A stretch of 64,000 nt of DNA, taken from positions 1,922,001 to 1,986,000 of the forward strand of contig NZ_CP073588.1 of NCBI RefSeq assembly GCF_021560015.1, written 5' to 3'. Both the position numbers and the translations under genes were made by a program. Shown here in pieces: positions 1 to 10,251 of this stretch (positions are counted from its first letter, which is position 1; each line of letters starts with the position of its first letter). Below the pieces are notes generated by a model. It was not told the DNA's origin. It did not search any database and saw only the letters and a list, made by a program, of their open reading frames with translations. Source of the DNA: Shewanella vesiculosa. Lineage in GTDB: Bacteria; Pseudomonadota; Gammaproteobacteria; Enterobacterales; Shewanellaceae.

Positions 1-106
1 GCAGGTGATTGACTGCGTTGAAGCTACAAGCTTCAAACCCATTTAACCAAACACGACTCAACCAAACATAAAAATGCCAAACCTCATTCGAAAGCCAACA
101 AACTTC

Positions 107-271
107 GGGGCATAAATGATTTGCATACTTTGCTTGCAATTGGTGTGATTCAACTCTGAACTTGAGGACGTTGAAGAAAATAGCGTGAGCCTGACAGGAC
201 GTCAGGCTAGCTTTCGCGGTACAGGATGTACCATCGGAAGCGTTAGCATTTTCGAATAAGTCCGAGGCCGA
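107..271. repeat. Long intergenic repeat, copy 1
   Basis: This element recurs almost unchanged 354 bp to the right. It holds two strong hairpins close together. The first, 188-208, has an 8-bp stem and an AGGAC loop. The second, 210-241, has a 7-bp outer stem and an inner GGTAC/GTACC stem closing an AGGAT loop. No believable reading frame runs through it; the open frames here on the minus strand are repeated with the element and have no family resemblance. Similarity to copy 2 continues weakly to about 340. Function unknown; the AGGA loops resemble CsrA-binding hairpins if the plus strand is transcribed. Confidence 0.8.
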
Positions 272-460
272 TTCCAAATAAAGCCCAAAGCTGGATCAAT
301 CCCCATGGCGACCTTTTCGCAGCTGTTGTTTTGTAAATAGCGAAAATGTTGCGGGGCGGCTGGGAGTTCCAAGAGGGAACAGCCGTTGGTTTCCTCTTGG
401 TCTGGTGTGGGCGAAGCGCCACGACGTTAGTGGCCGCAGGCCATAACCTAAACAAGCTTT

Positions 461-625
461 GGGGCATAAATGATTTGCATAACTTGCTTGCAATTGGTGT
501 GATTCAACTCTGAACTTGAGGACGTTGAAGAAAATAGCGTGAGCCTGACAGGACGTCAGGCTAGCTTTCGCGGTACAGGATGTACCATCGGAAGCGTTAG
601 CATTTTCGAATAAGGCCGAGGCAGA
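461..625. repeat. Long intergenic repeat, copy 2
   Basis: Second copy of the element at 107-271, offset by exactly 354 bp, with the same two hairpins at 542-562 and 564-595. Differences are a few substitutions near the start and past the hairpins. A shorter motif built on TGGCCGCAGGCCA-like palindromes lies between the copies at about 415-447 and comes back in the tandem repeats further right. Confidence 0.8.
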
Positions 626-745
626 ATTCAAACGAAACCCAAAGCTGGATCAATTTCCGTCGCGACCTTTTCGCTCTTTGAAAATGTTGCCGGAACGGCA
701 GGGGTGATCCAAGAGGGGATTGCTGTTGATCCCCTCTTGGCCAGT

Positions 746-1046
746 GCAGGGTGGAACCTTGCGATCTTAATTCAAACGAAGTTTGAAAAAGTCTGGTGTG
801 GGTGAAGCGCCACGACTTTGGTGGCCGCAGGCCATATGTATCAGCCCATGCAGGGTGGAACCTTGCGATCTTAATTCAAACGAAGTTTGAAAAAGTCTGC
901 TGTGAGTTAAGCGCCACGACTTTGGTGGCCGCAGGCCATATGTATCAGCCCATGTAGGGTGGAACCTTTTGATCTTAATTCAAACGAAGTTTGAAAAAGT
1001 CTGCTGTGAGTTAAGCGCCACGACGTTAGTGGCCGTAAGCCATAAC
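746..1046. repeat. Three 104-bp tandem repeats
   Basis: Units start at 746, 850 and 954; the third is cut slightly short. Each contains a small hairpin (TTCAAAC-GAA-GTTTGAA) and a TGGCC-GCA-GGCCA palindrome. The units are nearly identical along their whole length, with no variable spacer, so this is a simple tandem array and not a CRISPR. No coding sense is seen. Confidence 0.8.
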
Positions 1047-1050
1047 TAAT

Positions 1051-1073
1051 AAAAAAGGAGGCTTTCGCCTCCT
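1051..1073 (-). terminator. Intrinsic terminator of the M28 peptidase gene
   Basis: A 7-bp GC-rich stem (AGGAGGC/GCCTCCT, 1056-1062 with 1067-1073) and a TTTC loop, followed on the minus strand by six T. It lies 23 bp beyond the stop of the peptidase gene at 1096. Confidence 0.85.
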
Positions 1074-1095
1074 CTCTTTATCCAACTAGCTAACA

Positions 1096-2676
1096 CTACT
1101 TACCGTCTTGTGCTCGACGCTTTTTGAAGTCTGAATCTTCAATCCATTTTGGCCAGTCGTTGTTATTGGCGAGCTTTTCAATGATGTCGCTGATCAAGGC
1201 TAAGTCTTGCTCTACCCCGCCTAAATCCCAATTAGCATCATAGTCATCTGCACCTTGATGGTATTTATGGGCAATGTAGTCTGGGTCGGTGTCGCCTAGG
1301 CTCATGAACATTAACCCGGGGACGCCTTGTTGGGCTAAGGCAAAATGGTCTGAACGGAACATTAAACCATTTTGTGGGCGAGGATCAGCCTTTACAGTGC
1401 GGCCTTGTGCTTTGGCGGCATCATCTAAATAGGTTTCAAGTTGTGATACGCCTTGGCCGTAACGCAAGATGTAATTAACCCCTTTACCCACGTTCATGCC
1501 GTCTATGTTTAAAAACGATACCAGTTGTTTAGTCGGTACAGGAGGATTCGCGGCAAAGTATTGCGCGCCAATAAGGCCAGTTTCTTCTGCGGTAAATGCA
1601 GTAAATAAAATAGAGCGTTTAGGTGCTTTGTTTTGCTGTTTAAAATGACGCGCAAGTTGCAATACGCCTGCAACCCCAGAGGCATTGTCGACGGCACCGT
1701 TTAAAATTACCGTTTTACCGTCTTGCACGGTTTTACCTAAGTGATCCCAGTGGGCATGCATGACTACCCACTCATCGGCTTGGCTGGTGCCTGGTATGAG
1801 TCCTGCTACGTTATAGGATGTGGCTAATTCGATGGTATTTTTTACTGCTAAATTGGCTTTGAGTTTAAGTGGTATAGATTTAAAACTCGCTTTTGCTGCA
1901 CTGAGTTTCACTTTATCAAAGTCTAGGCCTGCTGCTTGAAACACCTTTTGCGCGGTTTGATGTTGCACCCAGCCCATGACACCAATATGTGATTGGTTTT
2001 TGTGATCATCAACTAAGGTGTATTTAGTATTGGTGTTGCTGTTTTCTACCACATTCCAGCCGTAGGCTGCAGGTGCAGTTTCATGGACAATAAACACCGC
2101 TTTGGCGCCCTGCCTGGCTGCTTCTTCGTACTTGTAGGTCCAACGGCCATAATAGGTCATGGCATTGCCTTTAAAGATAGCGGGATCTTGTGTGGCAAAG
2201 CCTGGATCATTAACTAACACAATGACGGTTTTGCCCTTCACATCAATGTTGGCATAGTCATTCCACTGATATTCCGGCGCATTAATACCATAGCCAACAA
2301 ACACTATATCGCTGTTATCTACACTCACTTGAGGCAGAACTTGCTCAGTACGTGCAGTGAAATCAGTGCCATTATTAAACACTAAATCGCCAATAGTGAG
2401 TTGCATGGTTTGATCCGCGGTAATCTTAGCCATCGGCACAGCTTGACGATAACTGTCACCGAAACCTGGAGCGAGTCCCATTGCTTTGTATGCGTTTTCT
2501 AAATACTCAACGGTTAGCTTTTCGCCATGAGATAACGGCCCACGGCCCTCAAATTCATCACTGGCTAAGGTTTGGACATCTTGACGATAGGTTTTTTGAT
2601 CAAATTGAAATGGCGTAGCGTTGACACTTGGCAGAAGCAACACACCAAACACAGCTAATAAACGAAAGGTATTCAC
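1096..2676 (-). CDS. Secreted M28 family zinc metallopeptidase
   Basis: Probable exported aminopeptidase of the M28 family. A signal peptide (hydrophobic stretch ending near SVNA) is followed by a PA-type insert in the middle (about residues 125-280) and the di-zinc catalytic domain in the last half. The metal-site motifs are present in family order: HAHWDH, VDNASG, the EE pair in TAEETG, NIDG and a late SDHFALA. The frame stays open to 2712, but I place the start at the GTG at 2676: AGGGGA sits 8 bases upstream and the signal peptide then begins directly (526 aa). The gene stands alone with its own terminator. Substrate cannot be told from sequence. Confidence 0.88.
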   Translation of the reverse strand: MNTFRLLAVFGVLLLPSVNATPFQFDQKTYRQDVQTLASDEFEGRGPLSHGEKLTVEYLENAYKAMGLAPGFGDSYRQAVPMAKITADQTMQLTIGDLVFNNGTDFTARTEQVLPQVSVDNSDIVFVGYGINAPEYQWNDYANIDVKGKTVIVLVNDPGFATQDPAIFKGNAMTYYGRWTYKYEEAARQGAKAVFIVHETAPAAYGWNVVENSNTNTKYTLVDDHKNQSHIGVMGWVQHQTAQKVFQAAGLDFDKVKLSAAKASFKSIPLKLKANLAVKNTIELATSYNVAGLIPGTSQADEWVVMHAHWDHLGKTVQDGKTVILNGAVDNASGVAGVLQLARHFKQQNKAPKRSILFTAFTAEETGLIGAQYFAANPPVPTKQLVSFLNIDGMNVGKGVNYILRYGQGVSQLETYLDDAAKAQGRTVKADPRPQNGLMFRSDHFALAQQGVPGLMFMSLGDTDPDYIAHKYHQGADDYDANWDLGGVEQDLALISDIIEKLANNNDWPKWIEDSDFKKRRAQDGK

Positions 2677-2883
2677 GGACAAGGTCCCCTGTTGAGTATT
2701 GAGAGCAACCATTGTAACAGCAAGCAGCTAAAGCGAAAGTCGTTAACGCAGCTTAATAAATAACCCCAGCTGGCTTTAAACAAAAAACACATGGTAGGGA
2801 TAATTAAGACGCTTTGCATACGGCCACCTCTAACTAAATGCATAGCTATCTGACTAAAAATGATCGGCATGCATTTGTGATAC

Positions 2884-2952
2884 AACATCACCTATTGACA
2901 TAATATGTCTCAGCGTTCTATAGTGAGACATATTATGTCAATAGGTGATGTT
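2884..2952. repeat. Perfect 29-bp inverted repeat
   Basis: Arms 2884-2912 and 2924-2952 are exact reverse complements over 29 bases, separated by 11 bases. It lies between the divergently transcribed M28 gene and the small membrane-protein gene. It is AT-rich, with no T-run on either side, so it is not a standard terminator. It could be a transposon-derived palindrome, a large operator, or a hairpin in the 5' leader of the gene at 3042. Confidence 0.85.
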
Positions 2953-3041
2953 TGCCATTTTGATGATTTAACGTGTATGAGCTTGTGTTAATAAAACACC
3001 CGAGGTGAATAGTGACAATACCGAAATATAAAGGGAAATAT

Positions 3042-3383
3042 ATGAAATTTATCATCGTTGGTGTAATCAGTTTTACACTGGGCATAACTGGCGCGGGTAT
3101 GATTGCACTTAAATTTTTTGCCTATGGAGGTCAAAGCGTTGCCGCTGCAGAAATTCAAATGTCGGCGAGTACCTTACAGCTGCTTGAATCAAATCAAACC
3201 GATATGGTAGTCAACAAGCTGTGTTCGATACTGCCTATTGCATTAAAAAATAAAGCCGAATTTGACGCCTCGTGGTTTGCTATCGAATTTAATTATGGTC
3301 ATACCCAATCAGACGAAGATATTGAAACAATCGCCAAAAACATGTTGGCAAAGGGCAATATTTGCAACCCCATAACGCATTAA
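3042..3383 (+). CDS. Small membrane-anchored protein, function unknown
   Basis: A 113-residue protein with one N-terminal hydrophobic segment (about residues 2-24, with small residues GITGAG) that could be a signal anchor, then a soluble part with two cysteines and mostly helical character. I do not recognise the family. The start at 3042 has AAGGGA 5 bases upstream; a GTG at 3012 with GAGGTG before it would add 10 residues and cannot be excluded. It ends 3 bp from the convergent tilS stop. Confidence 0.6.
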   Translation: MKFIIVGVISFTLGITGAGMIALKFFAYGGQSVAAAEIQMSASTLQLLESNQTDMVVNKLCSILPIALKNKAEFDASWFAIEFNYGHTQSDEDIETIAKNMLAKGNICNPITH

Positions 3384-3386
3384 CAA

Positions 3387-4838
3387 TCAAAGCAAACTAA
3401 TGCCTTGGTGCCCTGTTTGCGATAAATAGCGTTTGTCTACCCATAGGCCGATAGCAGCAACTAATACTTCATCATAGAAAACTAATGGAATATGTTGCCG
3501 ACGCCAAGGTGGGATATTGCACTCTTGCCATAGTTTTTTTAACTCACGCGGTTTTGGCCGTTGTGAGGTAGCAAATTGTGGTTGGCACTTAATAGAGCCT
3601 GCTGCGCCATAGCGAATCGTCACTTTACTGTTAGTTGGCGCTAACGCTAATAGAGGCTTATCAGCAGATAGTTGTTGGCTTAAAAGGCATTGATGCTGGC
3701 CGATATCTATCTGCAACGAGGTAACATCACCCTTTAATAGACGAATAAAATCAGCGGTTAATGAGAGCGGATCGGGCGTTTTAAGATCACTATTGCTCAG
3801 TACATAGGCCACCCCTGCATAGCGTTTTACTTGGTAGCCACCCCATTGGATCGCCATATTAGCATCATCTTTAGCAGCCAGCAGTTGTGACAGTATCTGC
3901 TGTAATTGCGCTTGCGAAGGTAAACTAACGCCACAATGGCTTAAATATCCGCGAAATAGTAATGCTTGCCAAGCGGCACTTAATTGGCCAAAACCGCTAA
4001 GCTTAAATCCGCTTAATTCGATTATTGATGCATTGTCATCACTGGCTAACATTAGCCATTGAGGTAAGCGATGACTGACTTCATCATCAATAACGTCTTG
4101 TTGCTGAGCACACAATGCCGCACTTCTGGCGGCTGTTACTGCGATACTTGGCCAGCGTTGTTTTAAGCGGGGAATAATATCTAAACGCAGAAAGTTACGA
4201 TCATAACTGTCGTCTTGATTACTTTCATCTTCAATATGAGTTAAACGCTGTTGCAGTGCAAATTGCTCTATTTGCTCTCGGCTGACATCTAATAATGGCC
4301 TAACTAACCAAGCGTGATGATAAGCTTGTATGGCGCCCATCGCACCAAGCCCTTTAGGGCCTTGACCACGCTTTAATGCTAGCAATAATGTTTCAAGTTG
4401 ATCATCCTGGTGATGGGCCGTGAGTAAGATATCCCCTGGATTAAGGTAGCGATCAAACGCTTGATAACGGGCGTCACGCGCTTGTGCCTCAAGGCTTTGC
4501 CTTGGACCTTTGTCAACATTAACGCGCTCAATTTGCACGGGTAATTGGTAATAACCCGCACGCGTTATACAGTGTTGCACCCAAGTGTCGGCATTAGGAC
4601 TGAGCCCATGATGAACATGGATAAGTAAACACGCAATATGTGGGTATTTTTGGGCGAACGCACTCAAACCATAAGCTAATACTTCAGAATCAACCCCACC
4701 ACTGTAAGCCAGCACTAACTTAGGTGTGCGCTCATGTTGCAAACTCGTCTGTTGATAAAGTGGCATTACCGCTTGTTCAAGCAAACTAAGCAATTGTTGG
4801 CCGCTGAGTTGAGCTAAAGTCGAGTGTTTCACTGTCAT
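3387..4838 (-). CDS. tilS: tRNA(Ile)-lysidine synthase TilS
   Basis: Converts the wobble cytidine of the CAU-anticodon isoleucine tRNA to lysidine, using ATP and lysine, so that the tRNA reads AUA. The PP-loop signature SGGVDS is at residues 46-51, and the N-terminal ATPase domain shows HVHHGLSPNAD and AHHQDDQLETLLLALKRG. The C-terminal part (about 350-480) matches the extra tRNA-binding domain of the E. coli type; 483 aa is normal for that group. It starts 9 bp after the dnaE stop, so it is probably the last gene of that operon. In E. coli accA and other genes lie between dnaE and tilS; here they do not. Confidence 0.93.
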   Translation of the reverse strand: MTVKHSTLAQLSGQQLLSLLEQAVMPLYQQTSLQHERTPKLVLAYSGGVDSEVLAYGLSAFAQKYPHIACLLIHVHHGLSPNADTWVQHCITRAGYYQLPVQIERVNVDKGPRQSLEAQARDARYQAFDRYLNPGDILLTAHHQDDQLETLLLALKRGQGPKGLGAMGAIQAYHHAWLVRPLLDVSREQIEQFALQQRLTHIEDESNQDDSYDRNFLRLDIIPRLKQRWPSIAVTAARSAALCAQQQDVIDDEVSHRLPQWLMLASDDNASIIELSGFKLSGFGQLSAAWQALLFRGYLSHCGVSLPSQAQLQQILSQLLAAKDDANMAIQWGGYQVKRYAGVAYVLSNSDLKTPDPLSLTADFIRLLKGDVTSLQIDIGQHQCLLSQQLSADKPLLALAPTNSKVTIRYGAAGSIKCQPQFATSQRPKPRELKKLWQECNIPPWRRQHIPLVFYDEVLVAAIGLWVDKRYLSQTGHQGISLL

Positions 4839-4847
4839 GGTATGTAC

Positions 4848-5915
4848 CTAGAAAACAATTTTAACATTGGTTGACCCGAGCATACTTTCGAGTGCTAACA
4901 TCAACTCATCACTGGGATTAACTCGCCATTCATCACCTAAAGTAATTTTACCGCTAGCATGGTCTTGTGCATAATTAATGGTCACCGGAACCACACCATT
5001 TCGCCAAGGGGTTAAGGTTTGTTCAAAGGTTTCCAGCCATGCTTGGGTAACATCGTTGCCATGAACATTTATTGCAACCGCTTTAGCAAAATGACTACGA
5101 GCTTCACCAATTTCGATAATATTACGGGCGTTCATCCGGTTACCACCAGAGAAATCATCAAAACTGACATCACCTTCGCAAATTAAAATACGATCTTTTT
5201 CAAGCATGTGGCCAAACTTTTCAAACGGTTCGGTAAATAGCATGACTTCTAAACGGGCACTTTTGTCATCTAAGGTGACTAGGCCCATTTTAGAGCCACG
5301 CTTGGTGATCATTACCCGCGTAGCAACCACTAGACCAGCAACTTTAACGGTTTTACCACGTTCTGTTGGGTGAATGTCTTTTAAGCGACCGTTAGTGTAT
5401 TGCTTCAACTCTTTTAAATACTGGTTAATCGGGTGGCCCGTTAGATACAAACCTAATGTTTCACGCTCCCCTTCAAGCCAAATTTTGTCTGGCCAAGGAG
5501 TACATTGAACAAAGTTTTGCTTACTGTCTTCTGGCTCAGAGTTGAGTAAACCAAACATATCATGCTGGCCAATGGCTTCGGCTTTAGCATGTTGCGCGGC
5601 AGCACTAATAGCCTCTGGCAAAGTGGCCATCATTGAAGCGCGATGCGGACCTAAGGTATCTAGTGCACCCGCAAGGATCAGTTTTTCAATCACTCGTTTG
5701 TTGAGCTTTTTCAAATCAACGCGGGCACAGAAATCAAATAAGTCGATAAATGGGCCGTCTTTTCGGGCCTCTAAAATGGACTCAACCGGACCTTCACCAA
5801 CGCCTTTAATCGCGCCGATACCATAAACAATATTTAAGTCGTCATCGACGGTAAATTTAAATTGGCCTTTGTTCACATCGGGCGGAATTAACGGTAAGCC
5901 CATGCTCACATTCAT
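4848..5915 (-). CDS. dnaE: dnaE fragment 4: C-terminal HhH and OB domains
   Basis: Last third of Dna[14 protein letters not shown] helix-hairpin-helix motif, [14 protein letters not shown], and the OB-fold region with [11 protein letters not shown] and SFDDFSGG, ending at the true stop. Real sequence starts at [11 protein letters not shown] just after the third shift. Confidence 0.8.
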   Translation of the reverse strand: MNVSMGLPLIPPDVNKGQFKFTVDDDLNIVYGIGAIKGVGEGPVESILEARKDGPFIDLFDFCARVDLKKLNKRVIEKLILAGALDTLGPHRASMMATLPEAISAAAQHAKAEAIGQHDMFGLLNSEPEDSKQNFVQCTPWPDKIWLEGERETLGLYLTGHPINQYLKELKQYTNGRLKDIHPTERGKTVKVAGLVVATRVMITKRGSKMGLVTLDDKSARLEVMLFTEPFEKFGHMLEKDRILICEGDVSFDDFSGGNRMNARNIIEIGEARSHFAKAVAINVHGNDVTQAWLETFEQTLTPWRNGVVPVTINYAQDHASGKITLGDEWRVNPSDELMLALESMLGSTNVKIVF

Positions 5916-8318
5916 CCACTAAGGTGACAATTTTATCAGTGTTGTCCATGTCGGCAGACATTACCGCCGCCATAAACTGCGCCGGAAAATGGGTTTTTAA
6001 CCACAGGGTTTGGTACGAGACGAGTGCATAAGCCGCTGAGTGAGATTTGTTAAACCCGTAACCGGCAAACTTTTCCACCAAGTCAAAGATCTTCATCGAC
6101 AAATCGCCATCGATACCGTTGTTAATCGCCCCTTCTTTAAACGTGCCGCGCTGCTTGGCCATTTCTTCGGGTTTTTTTCTTACCCATGGCACGACGGAGC
6201 ATATCCGCACCACCTAGGGTATAACCCGACAATACCTGCGCAATCTGCATCACCTGCTCTTGATACAAGATAATGCCATAAGTTGGTGACAGTAATTCTT
6301 TTAACGATTCATGCTGATATTCGGCATCTGGGTATGAGACTTCTTCACGCCCATGCTTACGTTCAATAAAGTTATCCACCATGCCTGATTGCAAAGGACC
6401 TGGACGGAATAACGCTACAAGCGCAATCATGTCTTCAAAACAGTCTGGTTGCAGACGTTTGATCAAATCTTTCATGCCGCGAGATTCGAGCTGGAATACC
6501 GCTGTGGTCTCATAACGTTGCAGTAATCTAAAGCAAGCAGGATCGGCAAGTGGAATGGCTTCAATCAGTACCGGCTCTTTACCTTCTTTGGCTAGGCGCG
6601 GATTAATCATCTGCAATGCCCAATCAATGATGGTTAAGGTACGTAAACCCAAGAAGTCGAACTTAACTAAACCCGCGGTTTCAACATCGTTTTTATCAAA
6701 TTGCGTAACCGGGTTTAGACCTTCTGCATCGCAATACAGTGGCGCGAAATCGGTAATCCGAGTGGGCGCAATAACCACACCACCGGCATGTTTACCCGCG
6801 TTACGCGTCACACCTTCTAGGCGCCGACACATGTCGATGAGCTCTTTAACATCTTCGTCGCTGTCATAGGCTTCTGGTAGCGATGGCTCAACTTCAAACG
6901 CTTTAGCTAACGTCATCCCAGGCTCTGCTGGGATCATTTTAGTGAGACGTTCAACAAAGCCGTATGGATGACCTAAAACACGGCCAACGTCGCGCACAAC
7001 CGCTTTAGCTGCCATGGTGCCAAAGGTAATAATTTGCGATACCGCTTCTCGGCCGTACAGCTCTGCTACGTGATCAATGACCTCATCGCGTCGGTCCATG
7101 CAAAAGTCGACGTCGAAATCGGGCATGGATACGCGTTCAGGGTTCAAGAAACGTTCGAACAGTAAGTCGTATTCGAGTGGATCTAAGTCGGTAATTTTAA
7201 GTGCGTATGCCACTAATGAACCGGCACCAGAACCACGACCTGGGCCAACCGGAATACCGTTATCTTTACCCCATTGGATAAACTCCATCACGATAAGGAA
7301 GTAGCCAGGAAACCCCATCTGGTTAATGACTTTCAGCTCAATCGCAAGGCGTTCGTCATACTCGCCACGCTTTTCGATACGAACTTGTGGGTCGGGGAAT
7401 AAAAACGCCAGACGCTCTTCGAGGCCTTTTTCGGAGGCCGCGACTAAGAAGTCTTCAATCGATAAATCACCGGTGGGGAAATTAGGTAAAAAGTATTCAT
7501 GCAAGCGGATGGTGACATTACAACGTTTAGCAATTTCAACACTGTTTTGAATCGCCGACGGAATATCACTAAACAGCGCAAGCATTTCGTCTTCGGTGCG
7601 CAGATATTGTTGATCGCTGTAGGTTTTAGGGCGACGGGGGTCAACTAAAGTATAACCATCATGGATCGCAACACGGATCTCATGCGCTTCAAAGTCGTCT
7701 TGCTTTAAAAACACCACTTGGTTAGTGGCCACAACGGGTAAACCTTTAATTGACGCTAGCTCAACCGCCATGTGTAAATAGCGTTCTTCGTGTGCCCGGC
7801 CGGTGCGAATAAGTTCGAGGTAATAGCGATCTTCAAAGTGTTGTTGATAAAAAGCAATCAGTGACTCAACTTGATTTTGGTTGCCTTAATAAGGCTTTAC
7901 CCACATCACCGTCTTTGGCGCCAGAAAGAATGATCAAGCCGCTGTTATATTTGATCAGCCAGTCTTGATCAATCACTACGCGGTTATCGATATGCCCGCG
8001 AAGATAAGCTTCGCTGATTAATTGGGTCAGATTTTGATAACCGTCATTGTTCATCGCAATAATGGTTAACGCACAAAACTCTTTTTCAAAACCAGGCGTT
8101 TGTACCCAAAAATCGGCACCAATAATAGGTTTAATCCCGACGCCATGACAGGCACCGTAAAACTTGACCAAACCACAAAAGTTGTTTTGATCAGTTAACG
8201 CTATAGCTGCCATGCCCTGACTTTCAGCAGCAGCAATAATAGGTTTAACTTTGGCAACGCCATCTGACATTGAATAATCACTGTGGACGCGCAAATGAAC
8301 AAAACGAGGATCGGACAT
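4848..8318 (-). CDS. dnaE: DNA polymerase III alpha subunit DnaE, frame broken by three shifts
   Basis: Catalytic subunit of the replicative polymerase. The locus is 3,471 bp, close to the 1,160-codon E. coli gene, and every part aligns to DnaE in order: PHP domain, polymerase core with the catalytic aspartates in PDFDVDF, helix-hairpin-helix region, OB domain. The frame changes three times. Near 7888 the reading passes from LLRQ to NQVESL. At 6172-6178 a run of seven T replaces an expected six, after MGKKK. Near 5912 the frame changes after VDEC. No sequence is lost and all pieces are conserved. Since the gene is essential, these are most likely sequence errors. It lies 109 bp after rnhB and 9 bp before tilS. 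Confidence 0.92.
5857..6213 (-). CDS. dnaE: dnaE fragment 3: short central piece
   Basis: Conserved DnaE sequence from KPEEMAKQR to LVDEC, including [16 protein letters not shown]. Only the stretch between the shifts at about 6175 and 5912 is genuine; both ends of this open frame are out-of-frame noise. Confidence 0.75.
   Translation of the reverse strand: MVRICSVVPWVRKKPEEMAKQRGTFKEGAINNGIDGDLSMKIFDLVEKFAGYGFNKSHSAAYALVSYQTLWLKTHFPAQFMAAVMSADMDNTDKIVTLVDECEHGLTVNSARCEQRPI
6137..7771 (-). CDS. dnaE: dnaE fragment 2: PHP end and polymerase core
   Basis: Palm, thumb and finger part of DnaE, including the [16 protein letters not shown] motif and the catalytic aspartates of PDFDVDFCM. The conserved reading in this frame begins further up at about 7888, before the first ATG at 7771. 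It leaves frame at the seven-T run 6172-6178, directly after the family motif RRAMGKKK. Confidence 0.8.
   Translation of the reverse strand: MAVELASIKGLPVVATNQVVFLKQDDFEAHEIRVAIHDGYTLVDPRRPKTYSDQQYLRTEDEMLALFSDIPSAIQNSVEIAKRCNVTIRLHEYFLPNFPTGDLSIEDFLVAASEKGLEERLAFLFPDPQVRIEKRGEYDERLAIELKVINQMGFPGYFLIVMEFIQWGKDNGIPVGPGRGSGAGSLVAYALKITDLDPLEYDLLFERFLNPERVSMPDFDVDFCMDRRDEVIDHVAELYGREAVSQIITFGTMAAKAVVRDVGRVLGHPYGFVERLTKMIPAEPGMTLAKAFEVEPSLPEAYDSDEDVKELIDMCRRLEGVTRNAGKHAGGVVIAPTRITDFAPLYCDAEGLNPVTQFDKNDVETAGLVKFDFLGLRTLTIIDWALQMINPRLAKEGKEPVLIEAIPLADPACFRLLQRYETTAVFQLESRGMKDLIKRLQPDCFEDMIALVALFRPGPLQSGMVDNFIERKHGREEVSYPDAEYQHESLKELLSPTYGIILYQEQVMQIAQVLSGYTLGGADMLRRAMGKKKTRRNGQAARHV
7866..8318 (-). 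CDS. dnaE: dnaE fragment 1: N-terminal PHP domain
   Basis: First 150 codons of dnaE as read. It opens with [17 protein letters not shown], the usual DnaE start and first PHP metal motif. It ends early at a frame change near 7888 with four meaningless residues and a stop; the conserved continuation ([17 protein letters not shown]) is in another frame from 7888 downwards. Confidence 0.8.
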   Translation of the reverse strand: MSDPRFVHLRVHSDYSMSDGVAKVKPIIAAAESQGMAAIALTDQNNFCGLVKFYGACHGVGIKPIIGADFWVQTPGFEKEFCALTIIAMNNDGYQNLTQLISEAYLRGHIDNRVVIDQDWLIKYNSGLIILSGAKDGDVGKALLRQPKSS

Positions 8319-8376
8319 AGATTATTTTTCTTCGAAAAAGATGAATGAAACAACACGAAAATGCGGAATTTAGACT

Positions 8377-8422
8377 ACCAAACTAAGTGATTTTATCCAA
8401 TGATAAACTCACTTAGTTTGGT
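8377..8422. other. Stem-loop between rnhB and dnaE
   Basis: A perfect 14-bp stem (8377-8390 with 8409-8422) and an 18-base loop fill most of the 109-bp gap between the rnhB stop and the dnaE start. No T-run follows on the minus strand, so it is not a plain terminator; it may be an RNA processing or stability element inside the operon. Confidence 0.6.
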
Positions 8423-8427
8423 GATTA

Positions 8428-9075
8428 TCACAATGGATCCTGAAGTAAAATACGCTCAGCAACAGGTTTAAAACTTTTACGATGTTCAGGTAACACGCCA
8501 TATAATGCCAGGGCTTCAAAATGTGCTTTGGTTGGGTAACCTTTGTGCTTAGCAAAGCCATACTGGGGATACTGGCTGTCTAAGGCATCCATCTCGGCAT
8601 CACGAGTCACTTTAGCAATAATAGATGCTGCGCTGATAGCGGCAACGAGCCCATCACCTTTGATGATAGCATGGCTGGTAATACCAAAATGAGGCACACG
8701 ATTACCATCAACTAATACTCGCTCAGGTAAAATGGCTAAACCTGCCACAGCGCGTTGCATCGCCAGCATAGTGGCATGCAAAATATTAAGCTCATCGATT
8801 TCAAGTGGACTGGCACGACCAATACTGACACTTAACGCGTTATCCATAATCTGTTGATATAAAGCGTTACGGCGCTTCTCACTGAGTTTCTTAGAATCAT
8901 TAAGGCCAACAATTGGTTTACTCGGATCTAAGATCACCGCGGCGGTGACCACGTCACCAATCAATGGACCACGGCCGACTTCATCAACACCGGCAACCAC
9001 ACCTTGTGAAATCATGGCGACGTGTTCTGGGGTAATATTTTTAATCACCACAGGAAGAGAATCAAGAGATGTCAT
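8428..9075 (-). CDS. rnhB: Ribonuclease HII
   Basis: Cleaves the RNA strand of RNA-DNA hybrids and starts removal of single ribonucleotides from DNA. The family motif [15 protein letters not shown] is at about residues 29-43, giving the first catalytic Asp-Glu pair (31, 32); a further Asp lies in RVLVDGN, and the late motif [12 protein letters not shown] is present. 215 aa is a normal length. It follows lpxB by 18 bp and precedes dnaE in the same order as in E. coli (lpxA-lpxB-rnhB-dnaE). Confidence 0.94.
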   Translation of the reverse strand: MTSLDSLPVVIKNITPEHVAMISQGVVAGVDEVGRGPLIGDVVTAAVILDPSKPIVGLNDSKKLSEKRRNALYQQIMDNALSVSIGRASPLEIDELNILHATMLAMQRAVAGLAILPERVLVDGNRVPHFGITSHAIIKGDGLVAAISAASIIAKVTRDAEMDALDSQYPQYGFAKHKGYPTKAHFEALALYGVLPEHRKSFKPVAERILLQDPL

Positions 9076-9093
9076 CTGTTTTATCCTGTAAAC

Positions 9094-10242
9094 CTAAGAC
9101 GCATGTAACAATGCCACTACAGCATCTGCAGCTCGTTCGCTGGCGTTACATTTAAGTAAACCATGTAATTGCTCAAAACGGGCATTTAGCGGTGCAAAAT
9201 CTTGATTGAGTTGGTTAATTACCGCGTCTGCAATTAACTGAGGCTGGCAATTTGCTTGCATGAGCTCAGGCACTATGGTCTCGTTTGCTAACAGATTAGG
9301 CAACGAATAGTTCTTGATTTTCATCATCCGAATCGCAATGGCGTAAGTAATAGGGCTAACACGATAAGACACCACCATTGGGCGTTTTACCAGCATTGCC
9401 TCTAAAGTTGCAGTGCCTGACGCTAACAAAATACAATCAGCAGCAGCCATCACCTCACGAGATTGACCTTCGATAAGAGTGACCTCTAAATCGGGCGCAA
9501 ACTCCTCAAGCGCAGTTAGAAATTGTTGCCGACGAGCATCATTAACCACTGGCGTGACAAATTTGATGTCCGGATAAGCTTGTTTAACCAACTGGGCTGC
9601 TTTGATAAAAGGTTCAGCTAATTGCTTTAACTCACCGCCACGAGACCCTGGTAATACCGCCAAGTATTCAGCATCGGCATCTAATCCTAATAATTGACGC
9701 GCTGCCTGCTTGTCGCTGTACATAGGTATGTCATCAGCAAGTGTATGACCGACAAAGGTACAGGGTACTTGATACTGGTCGTAAAAGGCTTTCTCAAATG
9801 GCAGTAACGACAACACCATATTAGTGGCTTTGGCAATTTTGAAAATACGCTTTGGACGCCAAGCCCAGACCGACGGGCTAACATAATGGACCGTTTTTAT
9901 TCCTTTAGCTTTTAACTTAAGCTCTAAGCCAATGTTAAAGTCAGGTGCATCAATACCGATAAAGCAATCTGGAGCTAATTCAGTAATCTGTTTCACTAAA
10001 CTGGAACGAATATGCATAAGCCGCGGTAAACACGAAAGCACCTCAACTAACCCCATCACTGAAAGCTCTTCCATTGAGAATAAACTTTCAAATCCTAGGG
10101 CTTGCATGCGCGGGCCACCAATACCGATAAATCGCGCATCAGGGTAGCGTTGTTTGAGTGAATGAACTAAACCGGCACCTAAAATATCGCCGGAGATTTC
10201 TCCGGCGACAATGGCAAATACTTTTGAAGAAGAGTTGGTCAT
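9094..10242 (-). CDS. lpxB: Lipid-A-disaccharide synthase LpxB
   Basis: Joins UDP-2,3-diacylglucosamine to lipid X to form the lipid A disaccharide; a glycosyltransferase on the inner face of the cytoplasmic membrane. The N-terminal [13 protein letters not shown] motif (E. coli has AGEASGD), the [13 protein letters not shown] segment and the C-terminal [13 protein letters not shown] motif are all present. At 382 aa it matches E. coli LpxB. It starts 9 bp after lpxA. Confidence 0.95.
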   Translation of the reverse strand: MTNSSSKVFAIVAGEISGDILGAGLVHSLKQRYPDARFIGIGGPRMQALGFESLFSMEELSVMGLVEVLSCLPRLMHIRSSLVKQITELAPDCFIGIDAPDFNIGLELKLKAKGIKTVHYVSPSVWAWRPKRIFKIAKATNMVLSLLPFEKAFYDQYQVPCTFVGHTLADDIPMYSDKQAARQLLGLDADAEYLAVLPGSRGGELKQLAEPFIKAAQLVKQAYPDIKFVTPVVNDARRQQFLTALEEFAPDLEVTLIEGQSREVMAAADCILLASGTATLEAMLVKRPMVVSYRVSPITYAIAIRMMKIKNYSLPNLLANETIVPELMQANCQPQLIADAVINQLNQDFAPLNARFEQLHGLLKCNASERAADAVVALLHAS

Positions 10243-10251
10243 CGTTTCCGT

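Noticed and set aside
243..631. Two overlapping minus-strand ORFs in the left-end repeats
   Set aside because: They follow the repeat units, lack ribosome sites and show no family resemblance; the DNA is better explained by palindromic repeats.
746..1046. CRISPR-like direct repeats
   Set aside because: The whole 104-bp unit repeats, with no unique spacers, and no cas genes are near.
4848..8318. dnaE as a true pseudogene
   Set aside because: All conserved parts are present and the gene is essential; sequence errors explain the breaks better.
8377..8422. Terminator between rnhB and dnaE
   Set aside because: Strong stem but no T-run on the minus strand, so kept only as a stem-loop.
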